A DNA stretch of 64,000 bases, from the NCBI GenBank assembly GCA_001029295.1, contig LDXJ01000063.1:124001-188000 (forward strand). The letters run 5' to 3'. Both the position numbers and the translations under genes were made by a program. The notes beneath the pieces are model-generated. The model saw only the letters and a program-made list of their open reading frames with translations, was not told the origin of the DNA and ran no database searches. The stretch is from Peptococcaceae bacterium CEB3 (lineage in GTDB: Bacteria; Bacillota; Desulfitobacteriia; Desulfitobacteriales; Desulfitobacteriaceae). Each line of letters begins with the position of its first letter. Positions within the stretch are counted from its first letter, which is position 1. Below are positions 47,719 through 54,490 of this stretch, piece after piece.

Positions 47719-48495
47719 CTACCCGATTTTGCGCCTGTAGGCCATCATTGCCAAGATATACGCGACCACCGCAGCGCCTAAACACCAAGCGATTGCGACC
47801 CATATATCGCTGCCAACCGGCTGATTGGACAGCAGCGCTCGGATGGCGTTCACGATCGAGGTCACGGGCTGGTTTTCGGCAAAGGCGCGTACAGGTCCCG
47901 GCATAGAAGCGGTCGGTACAAACGCCGAGCTGACAAACGGCAGGAAGAGAATCGGATAGGAAAAGGCGCCGGCACCGTCCGTCGATTTTGCGGTCAGTCC
48001 GGCAATAGCCGCGACCCAAGTCAGGGCCAGCGTAAAGAGTGCCAGTAAACCGGCGACGGCAAGCCAGGATAGTACCCCCGCCGGCGAGTGAAAGCCGATC
48101 AACAGGGCCACAAGGATGATGACGACAACCGAAATAGCGTTGGATACCAAAGAGGTCAGCACATGACCCCACAGTACGGCGGAATGAGCAATCGGCATGG
48201 AGTGGAAGCGCTCGAATAGCCCGCGCTGTACATCAGTAAACAGGCGGAAGGCCGTATAGGCTATGCCGCTGGCAATTGCCATCAGAAGTATTCCGGGCAG
48301 AAGGTAATTTACATAGTTAGGCGTGCCGGTTTTAATGGCGCCGCCGAACACATAGACGAAGAGCAGCATAAAGGCAATCGGCATAAGGGTAACCGTGATG
48401 ATGGTGTCCAGGCTGCGGAAGATATGGCGCAGGGAACGACCCAGCATAACGCCCATATCGCTGAAAAAGTGTTTCTTTAGGGCCATGGCTTCCAT
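47719..48495 (-). CDS. ABC-2 type exporter permease (DrrB-like)
   Basis: A 258-residue permease with six hydrophobic segments (about residues 28-50, 62-85, 112-138, 145-167, 172-195 and 230-252) and the family stretch LLPGILLMAIASGIAYTAFRL. DrrB-type permeases export drugs or lipids with a separate ATPase. Its ATG lies directly after the ATPase stop codon, so the two are co-translated. It is the last gene of the leftward padR operon and converges on smpB. Confidence 0.9.
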   Translation of the reverse strand: MEAMALKKHFFSDMGVMLGRSLRHIFRSLDTIITVTLMPIAFMLLFVYVFGGAIKTGTPNYVNYLLPGILLMAIASGIAYTAFRLFTDVQRGLFERFHSMPIAHSAVLWGHVLTSLVSNAISVVVIILVALLIGFHSPAGVLSWLAVAGLLALFTLALTWVAAIAGLTAKSTDGAGAFSYPILFLPFVSSAFVPTASMPGPVRAFAENQPVTSIVNAIRALLSNQPVGSDIWVAIAWCLGAAVVAYILAMMAYRRKIG

Positions 48496-49257
48496 TTACT
48501 TGTCCCCCTTTTTACCGATGATGGCGAGGAAGATCTCTTCCAGGGTGGGTTGCTTTTCGACATACTCTGCCTTTGCGGGCGGAAACAGCCTTTTCAGTTC
48601 CGCGAGCGTGCCGCCGGCGATGATTCTGCCCTCATGCAGAATGGCAATTTGGTCGGCCAGCTGTTCGGCTTCCTCCAGATACTGTGTGGTTAGGAAGACT
48701 GTAGTGCCACTGTTAGCAAGCTCCTTCACCATCTTCCAAACTTCAAGGCGGGCTTCGGGGTCAAGCCCGGTGGTCGGTTCGTCGAGGAAAATGAGCTGCG
48801 GTTTTCCCACAAAACTCATGGCGAGGTCGAGCCTGCGGCGCATGCCGCCTGAATAAGCGGACACCCTGCGGTTAGCGGCGTCGGTCAAACCGAAGCGTTT
48901 AAGCAAATCGTCCGCGGCTTGACGCGGATTTTTGAGATGTCGCAGCCTGGCGATCATGATTAGATTTTCTCGCCCCGTCAAAACTTCGTCCACGGCGGCA
49001 AATTGCCCGGTCAGACTGATCGATTGCCGCACCTGGTCGGGTTGTGACCTAACATCGAATCCGTTTACGCTGGCGCTTCCCCGGTCTTGTTTCAGCAGGG
49101 TAGTGAGGATTTTAACAACCGTTGTCTTGCCCGCGCCGTTGGAGCCTAGCAGGGCGAAAATGCTGCCTTTTTCCACCTCGAAATCCACGCCCTTGAGGAC
49201 ATTAAGTTTCTTGTAAGACTTCTGCAGTCCTTTCGCTTGAATTGAATTATTTTGCAT
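48496..49257 (-). CDS. ABC exporter ATP-binding protein (DrrA-like)
   Basis: A 253-residue ABC ATPase. Walker A GSNGAGKTTVV near residue 38, Q-loop LTGQFAAVDEVLTGRENL, signature YSGGMRRRLDLA near 138, Walker [14 protein letters not shown] near 157 and the H-loop region TTQYLEEAEQLAD. The C-terminal extension resembles DrrA proteins. It pairs with the 47719-48495 permease. The pentapeptide gene ends 28 bases upstream. Confidence 0.93.
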   Translation of the reverse strand: MQNNSIQAKGLQKSYKKLNVLKGVDFEVEKGSIFALLGSNGAGKTTVVKILTTLLKQDRGSASVNGFDVRSQPDQVRQSISLTGQFAAVDEVLTGRENLIMIARLRHLKNPRQAADDLLKRFGLTDAANRRVSAYSGGMRRRLDLAMSFVGKPQLIFLDEPTTGLDPEARLEVWKMVKELANSGTTVFLTTQYLEEAEQLADQIAILHEGRIIAGGTLAELKRLFPPAKAEYVEKQPTLEEIFLAIIGKKGDK

Positions 49258-49285
49258 ATCTTCCTCCTCTATATGACTTCCTCCC

Positions 49286-50167
49286 CTATATGACGGTAAC
49301 CGTCGATAAATCGGCCTTCATCCCTTTGAGCGCGGCATAGGTCAGCTTATCGATCTTCGCCCCGTCAAAGCGGATGGTCTTAATGGCCCGGTAATATTTC
49401 TTTGACCAAGTATAGGGTGAAAGAGTATAGGGTGAAAGGAAAGACACATTTTTAAGCGTCGCACCCTTAAAAGAAACGTCATTCAGTGCCGACTTGTCAA
49501 ACTTAACGCCGACAAAGGTCTGCCCGTCAAGGGCCTGCCCTCGCAGGTCTGCATATTTGAAGTTCACCCCGTTAAAGCTGCAGTTTTCAAAGATCGTCTT
49601 TGTCAGGTCAACCATGGCCAGCTTGGCGTCAGTTAGGTTTACACCTGTGAATTTTACCCCGCCGAGGTCCGACGCGTTGATGTTCGTGCGTACAAGGATG
49701 GATTGGCGAAAACTCGCGTCCCTAAGGTCACACGCGGATAAGGTGCAGTCGGTCAGGTTGGCGGCGTCAAAATTAGCTTCCCGCACGTCACTGGCATAAA
49801 ATGAGCTGCCGGTCAAGTCCGCCCCCGCGAAGTCGGAGGCGCGCAACGCACTTGCCTTAAAACTTACTTTGTGCGCGGTAACGCCCGCCAAGTCACTCTC
49901 CTGCAGGTTGCTGGCGCTGAAGTTTGTCAGCACCTCTTGCTCCGGCGGGTTGGAAAGGTTGGCGACCTCCTTTACCGTTTGCTCGATGTCGCCGATGCTC
50001 TCAATGGTCATCTTAAAAGCTGTTTCATCATCCTTGCCCTCGGTCTTGAGTTCACGGAACCGTTCTTGCAAATCGGTGAGCAGATCGGCCTTTAGTTCGG
50101 TAACGCTCTTTACCCCGTCGTAAGGCGCAAAAACGCCGTTCAAGTAATTTGTCAATTTTTCATTCAT
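49286..50167 (-). CDS. HAAS-like domain plus pentapeptide-repeat protein
   Basis: A 293-residue protein in two parts. Residues 1-75 (LTDLQERFRELKTEGKDDET, then AFKMTIESIGDIEQTVKEV) resemble the HAAS/DUF1700-type helical domain that is typically encoded next to PadR regulators. From about residue 85 to 270 there are roughly thirty-five pentapeptide repeats of the A(D/N)LXX form (GADLTGSSF, AANLTDCTL, GVNLTDAKL), which fold as a right-handed beta-helix. The role of the pair is not established; sensing or protein-protein contact is an inference. A perfect 15-bp tandem duplication near the C-terminus yields SPYTLSPYTW. Confidence 0.8.
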   Translation of the reverse strand: MNEKLTNYLNGVFAPYDGVKSVTELKADLLTDLQERFRELKTEGKDDETAFKMTIESIGDIEQTVKEVANLSNPPEQEVLTNFSASNLQESDLAGVTAHKVSFKASALRASDFAGADLTGSSFYASDVREANFDAANLTDCTLSACDLRDASFRQSILVRTNINASDLGGVKFTGVNLTDAKLAMVDLTKTIFENCSFNGVNFKYADLRGQALDGQTFVGVKFDKSALNDVSFKGATLKNVSFLSPYTLSPYTWSKKYYRAIKTIRFDGAKIDKLTYAALKGMKADLSTVTVI

Positions 50168-50181
50168 AGCATCAAATCTCC

Positions 50182-50508
50182 TTACAGTAAGTTGTCAAGC
50201 ACGCGCTTCGCGTACTCCCAATTGCTCTTGTTGCGGGCATAAACAGATTTGCCCTTTTCGGTGATCCTGAAATACTTACGTCGGCCGCCTTGTGACTCAT
50301 CGCCCCAATACCACTCGATGTCGCCGTCCGTCTCCAGCCGCTTCACACTGGAATACATGGTCGCTTCTTTGAGTTCATACTCACCGCCGGAGTTTTGATT
50401 GATGAGTTTTACAATCTCATACCCATAACGGTCCCTCTCGAGCAAAAGTTTTAAAATCATAGTGTCGGTATGACCCCTCAGTAAATCAGAAGTTATTTTG
50501 TTATTCGT
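50182..50508 (-). CDS. PadR-family transcriptional regulator, probable ACG start
   Basis: A winged-helix PadR regulator. From the first ATG (50460) it has 92 residues (ILKLLLERDRYGYEIVKLIN, EATMYSSVKRLETDGDIEWY, GGRRKYFRITEKGKSVY). The homology clearly continues upstream in frame: NNKITSDLLRGHTDT, the usual PadR N-terminus LLRGHTDT. The only codon placed correctly (6 bases) after a perfect GGAGGTGAG at 50515-50523 is ACG at 50506-50508, giving 108 residues. Either ACG is used as start or the ATG has been lost and a short form is made. PadR proteins repress neighbouring exporters; it probably controls its own operon. Confidence 0.85.
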   Translation of the reverse strand, partial: TNNKITSDLLRGHTDTMILKLLLERDRYGYEIVKLINQNSGGEYELKEATMYSSVKRLETDGDIEWYWGDESQGGRRKYFRITEKGKSVYARNKSNWEYAKRVLDNLL

Positions 50509-50531
50509 CGCCGGCTCACCTCCACGACTGC

Positions 50532-50560
50532 ATAATACATCATACTACTGTGTCTGTCAA
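50532..50560 (-). promoter_or_regulatory. Promoter of the padR-exporter operon
   Basis: On the reverse strand TTGACA (50555-50560) and TATTAT (50532-50537) with a 17-base spacer, near consensus. An inverted pair ACTAC...GTAGT overlaps the -35 and spacer (about 50545-50566) and is a candidate PadR operator. Between this promoter and the next at 50704 no gene is seen. Confidence 0.75.
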
Positions 50561-50703
50561 GGTAGTGTTGCTGTTTTTGTTGTGGGCCAGTGCCAACGGA
50601 TAGCATTGGGGCCGCCGGATGCGGTAAAACTGCACGTCCGATGAATCGGGGCTGCCATCCCGCGAGGGGTGCCCTCTAGCCACCAAATTTTCTCTTCGTG
50701 GTG

Positions 50704-50731
50704 TTTACTTTCCTGCGTTTTAGCATATAAT
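50704..50731 (+). promoter_or_regulatory. Promoter of the XRE-ImmA gene
   Basis: TTTACT and a perfect TATAAT (50726-50731) with a 16-base spacer, 24 bases before the ATG. Confidence 0.65.
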
Positions 50732-50754
50732 ATAAACGGGAGGAGGCGGGAAAT

Positions 50755-51804
50755 ATGTTCAGTAAGAATTTAAAATATTACCGTTTAAAAAATGCAATGT
50801 CTAAGAAAGAATTGGCTGAACAAGTTAATGTCTCTTCAATGGCAATTTCGAATTACGAAAACGGAAAACGTAAGCCTGACATGGAATTGCTTAAGCGGAT
50901 GGCAAACGTGTTGGGAGTCCGTGTGTCGGACTTTTTAGCCGTCCGCAATAATAAATTGCTTTTTTGTCATGGAGAGTTCAGAAAGAACTTTGCGCTTTCT
51001 GTTGCTCAGCAGGAATATGTTCGAGAGTCTGTGGAAGAGTATCTTAACCGATTTATGACCATCGTCGAAATATTGGGTGGAGATGTTTTGCCGGATGCTC
51101 CGGTTACTAATGTACTTCAACTCTCCTGCGATAGCGAAAGGGACGCTGAATTATTGAGAAAACATTTGAATCTGGCTATCGACGGGCCAATTGATAACTT
51201 AACCGAGATTTTGGAAAACAAGGGTATCTTGGTATATATTTGTGAGATCAATAATGACAGGTTTTCCGGTATGAACGGGTTGGTCAACGGACGCCCATAC
51301 ATTGTGGTTAATAGAAATATGAGTCCTGAAAGAAACAGATCCACCATCGCACATGAGCTTTCCCATTTAATGTTCAAATGGCCAGATAATATGGCAGACG
51401 GCAAGATTGAAGAAATCGCAACTGCAATTAGCGGTGCTTTCCTGTTCCCAAAGAGTGATGCTATAAGAGAGCTCGGAATTCGCAGGACTATAATTTCAAT
51501 AATTTCAAAAGACATATTATTAGTGGCACAGGAATATGGCATTTCTATGTATTTGCTTGCAAAGCGCGCGCAACTATTAGGTATCATTTCCGCAGGTTCA
51601 GCAAAAGAGTTTTACATTGCTGCTTCTTCGGCCGGATGGAGAAAGAATGAGCCGGTTCGTGTTGAAAAGGAAAAGCCTACTTTGTTCGAACAGTTAGTGT
51701 ATCGTGCTATAAATGAAAACGATATTAGTATGCAAAGAGGAGCAGAGCTACTCAAAATCCGATATGATGAAATAGTCTCTCACTGCTGCTTCAGTGGGAT
51801 CTAA
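50755..51804 (+). CDS. XRE helix-turn-helix / ImmA-IrrE metallopeptidase protein
   Basis: A 349-residue protein with an N-terminal XRE helix-turn-helix (MSKKELAEQVNVSSMAISNYENG, residues about 15-38 split here across two helices) and a C-terminal ImmA/IrrE-type zinc peptidase domain with HExxH as HELSH (His200, Glu201, His204) in a TIAHELSHLMF context. Such proteins act as antitoxin-like or stress regulators that cleave or bind a repressor or partner. The next gene begins 2 bases after its stop and encodes a PIN-type fragment, an arrangement like a two-gene toxin-antitoxin unit. The coding sequence is distinctly AT-richer than the core genes, suggesting transfer. Confidence 0.88.
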   Translation: MFSKNLKYYRLKNAMSKKELAEQVNVSSMAISNYENGKRKPDMELLKRMANVLGVRVSDFLAVRNNKLLFCHGEFRKNFALSVAQQEYVRESVEEYLNRFMTIVEILGGDVLPDAPVTNVLQLSCDSERDAELLRKHLNLAIDGPIDNLTEILENKGILVYICEINNDRFSGMNGLVNGRPYIVVNRNMSPERNRSTIAHELSHLMFKWPDNMADGKIEEIATAISGAFLFPKSDAIRELGIRRTIISIISKDILLVAQEYGISMYLLAKRAQLLGIISAGSAKEFYIAASSAGWRKNEPVRVEKEKPTLFEQLVYRAINENDISMQRGAELLKIRYDEIVSHCCFSGI

Positions 51805-51806
51805 TA

Positions 51807-52178
51807 ATGGAATATATAAGCAGCGATACAAATGTGTGGATTGATTTCTCCGTTATCGGCCGTACCGAATTGCCGTTCCGTCTGCCATATACGTATATCA
51901 TGAACTCAGATGCGATCGACGACGAATTGTTGTCGCCGGTCGGCCTCTGTTCGGAACTATTGCGGTGCGGCCTTGTAAGTGTAGATCTCACAATCGAAGA
52001 GTTTGACCTTGCGGAAGAATTTGGACCGCGTTATCCTCAACTATCTATATATGACCGTATCGCCTTGGCAATTGCTAAAGTAAGGAAAATCGTACTACTG
52101 ACGGGTGATGGCGCATTACGGAAGGCTGCAAAGTGTGAATCGACGTTACGGAGAAGGCAGCTCCAACGTTTGCCGTGA
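51807..52178 (+). pseudogene. PIN-domain-like protein, C-terminally truncated
   Basis: A 123-residue ORF directly after the ImmA gene. The PIN acidic residues are visible: Asp7 in SSDTNVWIDF, Glu64/65 in TIEEFDLAEEF, Asp83 in LSIYDRIALAIAK and Asp101 in VLLTGDGALRKAA. After residue about 110 the reading continues as STLRRRQLQRLP, which is antisense to a different, leftward gene remnant, so the last segment of the PIN domain has been lost at about 52136-52142. Known PIN toxins are Mg-dependent RNases; whether this shortened one is active is unknown. Confidence 0.7.
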
Positions 52179-52569
52179 TATAGGCAATAATTCGCTCAAG
52201 CAGATCAACATTCCTTATGTTGTTCCGCTTGACTATGTCCTTGAGAACAACAGAGTTATATAGGTCCTGCAAATATTGTCGGCTCGGCTGGTCTGCATAC
52301 CGGAGATTGCTTAGATACGGCATACCGCCGATGGTAAGATACTTCGCAAAAATGGCATTCGGAGAAGCCTCCGGAAAGATTGTTTTGTACAATTCGATTA
52401 GTTCGCCAAATGAGAAAGGATAAATGATGAATTCGACATAACGTCCGGCAAGATAGGTGGCAAGCTCGGGGCGGTCGTCTATTACTGTGACCCTGAATTC
52501 CAGGGACTCGGCGAGGTTCGCCAGAGCTAAGGCGAGATGCCCGCCGCCGCAAATAATGAGTTTGGCCAA
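52137..52569 (-). pseudogene. Chimeric remnant: XdhC N-terminal piece joined to a DUF4143-type ATPase piece
   Basis: The reverse frame from TTG 52569 begins AKLIICGGGHLALALANLA then SLEFRVTVIDDRPE, the NAD-binding start of an XdhC-type molybdenum-enzyme maturation protein. From about 52465 it changes to LATYLAGRYVEFIIYPFSFG and later FAKYLTIGGMPYLSNL, LYNSVVLKDIVKRNNIRN and ANVGAAFSVTSI, which is the middle of an AAA-ATPase/DUF4143 protein. That match stops at about 52138, where the rightward PIN gene is also broken. Both source genes lack most of their length. No Shine-Dalgarno site precedes the TTG. It is interpreted as recombination debris. Confidence 0.7.
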
Positions 52570-52694
52570 GCGTTGATATATCCTAGTTTCCTTGTTATAC
52601 TTACATCAAGGATTGCACATAAACAAAGATGACTTGCATACATTGATAAAGAAGGATAAGCGAGAAAACTATTCCGGCTGTAAGGAGTGCTATC

Positions 52695-53033
52695 ATGGAA
52701 AGCAAAATCATTAGCGTGTCCGGGAAACGCCAAATAACAATTCCTTTGAAATTTTACCAAATGCTTCATTTAGAAAATGAAGTTGAGTGCACCGTTGAAA
52801 ACGGCGCTTTAGTTGTCCGCCCTCTCGCAAGGGACACAGGGGAATTTTCGACTCAAATCCTTAAAGAGCTGGTTGCTCAAGGTTATAGCGGTGACGAGCT
52901 TATTCATCGCTTTGAACAACAAAATGAAAATATTAAAAAGGCTATCAGCAAAATGTTAGACGAAGCTGACAAAATTGCCGATGGTTCTACGCCTGCCGCC
53001 TCTTATACCGATATCTTTGGCGCGGATGATTGA
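52695..53033 (+). CDS. AbrB/MazE-type antitoxin
   Basis: A 112-residue protein with an N-terminal SpoVT/AbrB swapped-hairpin DNA-binding domain (IISVSGKRQITIPLKFYQML, then VECTVENGALVVRPL) and an acidic helical C-terminus (ELIHRFEQQNENIKKAISKMLDEADKI) suitable for binding a toxin. TAAGGAG lies 8 bases upstream. It overlaps the RelE-like gene by four bases, the usual antitoxin-first coupling. AT-rich relative to the chromosome. Confidence 0.88.
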   Translation: MESKIISVSGKRQITIPLKFYQMLHLENEVECTVENGALVVRPLARDTGEFSTQILKELVAQGYSGDELIHRFEQQNENIKKAISKMLDEADKIADGSTPAASYTDIFGADD

Positions 53034-53326
53034 AGATGTACAAACTATTATTCAATCCTGCCGCCGAACGTTATTTTAAGAAGCTTAGGGAGAAGCCTCT
53101 TATTGAGGCATATAAAAACGCTTTAAAATCTATAAGCCAAGAACCCTATATTGGTGAAATGAAACGCGGAGACCTTTCCGGTATTTATGGTTTTGATGTG
53201 AGGTACAAAGGTATTAACTATGAAATAGCTTATACCATTGTTGAAATGGGCAGTAGAAAAGTAATCGTTCTGCTCGCTGGTACTCGTGAGAATTTTTACG
53301 AAGAACTAAAACGGTATATTAAATAG
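53030..53326 (+). CDS. RelE/ParE-family toxin
   Basis: A 98-residue basic protein with the RelE/ParE fold pattern: YKLLFNPAAERYFKKLREKP, then GDLSGIYGFDVRYKGINYEIAYTI and VIVLLAGTRENFYEELKRYI. RelE members cut mRNA on the ribosome, ParE members poison gyrase; the sequence alone does not decide. It starts at TTG 53030 overlapping the antitoxin stop, or at ATG 53036. A terminator follows at once. Confidence 0.88.
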   Translation: MKMYKLLFNPAAERYFKKLREKPLIEAYKNALKSISQEPYIGEMKRGDLSGIYGFDVRYKGINYEIAYTIVEMGSRKVIVLLAGTRENFYEELKRYIK

Positions 53327-53348
53327 CCCCGGTGAGGGCTGTTTTTTT
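53325..53348 (+). terminator. Terminator after the toxin-antitoxin pair
   Basis: AGCCC (53325-53329) pairs with GGGCT (53336-53340), followed by GTTTTTTT. It overlaps the toxin stop codon. Confidence 0.75.
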
Positions 53349-53396
53349 AGGACGTAACAGCAAGAATCCTCCCCATTTTAAGGGGGGCAAGGATGA

Positions 53397-54407
53397 AACA
53401 AGGCGTTTGGACGCTATCTGCCGGAAGGATGGAGCTGCTGGAACAATCTTCAGACCAACGGAATCCTGTTGGATGACGAGTGGTGTTCGTTCTTGGCGAA
53501 CGCCCGCTTCGATGTCGGGCTGAGCATTGACGGCACAGAATGGCTGCATGACAGAAACCGCACAGATCATAGCGGCAACGGCACTTATGAACGGGCGGTC
53601 GCGGCAGTCCGCCGCCTGCAAGCCCATGGAATTCAACCCGATTTACTGTGCACCGTAACATCCGAGACAGCCAAAGAACCGCTCGCTGTTTATCGAGCGC
53701 TGAAAGATTTTAATACAGGGTGGATTCAGTTTATACCGATCGTACGGCTCACAGCGGACGGACAGCCGACAGCGGACTCTGTCACGGGCCAAGGATACGG
53801 AGATTTTCTGTGTGCGGTTTTCGACGAATGGATCCGTCAGGATCTTGGACGGCTGGATGTCCAACTCTTCGCGGAAATGGCTTTGGTCTGGTCCGGGGGA
53901 AACGCCAGTTTATGCTGGATGGCCCCGACCTGCGGGCGAGTGCTCATCGTTGAGCATGACGGCAGTGTATATTCGTGCGATCACTTTGTCAATCCTGACC
54001 ACCATATCGGCAATATTGAAGCTTCCCCGCTCAGCGCCCTGGTCGACTTACCGGTACAGCGGCGCTTCGGTGACGAAAAGCAGACCAAACTTCCCTCACA
54101 ATGCCGTTCTTGTTCGTGGCTTACGGTATGCAACGGCGGCTGCCCAAAAGACAGGTTCGCTTTAGCCGAGAACGGGGAGCGGGGGCTAAATTATTTGTGC
54201 GGCGGCTTGCGGCAGTTTTTTGCTCACGCTGAACAGCCGTTGAAACACGTCACGCGGCTAAGAAAAGAAGGGTTAACTTTGGAGGCGATAAGGGCTAAGC
54301 TGCTGGCCGAATCGCAAGAGCGTTGGCGGGGTGTGGGACGGAATGATCCCTGCCCCTGCGGCAGTGGTCGCAAAGCAAAGCATTGCTGCTGGTCGAAGCG
54401 GGTGTGA
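53397..54407 (+). pseudogene. SPASM radical SAM protein (anSME-like), N-terminus lost, SEC-C tail
   Basis: The frame is open from just after a TGA at about 53394 and becomes homologous to anaerobic sulfatase-maturating enzymes at NNLQTNGILLDDEW (about 53434). It continues through FDVGLSIDGTEWLHD, WIQFIPIVRL, the SPASM cysteines CGRVLIVEHDGSVYSCDHF and CRSCSWLTVCNGGCPKDRF and ends in a SEC-C zinc motif, CPCGSGRKAKHCC. The N-terminal quarter with the CxxxCxxC cluster motif of radical SAM enzymes is missing, so it cannot reductively cleave SAM by the standard route. The first possible start is TTG 53469 (312 residues). Treated as a truncated gene. Confidence 0.8.
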
Positions 54408-54454
54408 ACACTGGGTGGTCCAGCTAGTACGAACAAACGCAAGAATATCAGATG

Positions 54455-54485
54455 AAAGGCGCATGCACAATGAATGCGCCTTTTT
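54455..54485. terminator. Bidirectional terminator between the anSME remnant and the beta-helix gene
   Basis: AAAGGCGCAT (54455-54464) pairs perfectly with ATGCGCCTTT (54474-54483), with T-run on the plus strand and A-rich start for the minus strand. Both flanking genes converge on it. Confidence 0.85.
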
Positions 54486-54490
54486 GGGTT

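Noticed and set aside
47661-47720. Possible second copy of the tmRNA 3' end (attachment site) next to smpB
   Set aside because: Only GAGGCG (six bases) is shared with the tmRNA end; no meaningful direct repeat and no integrase gene are present.
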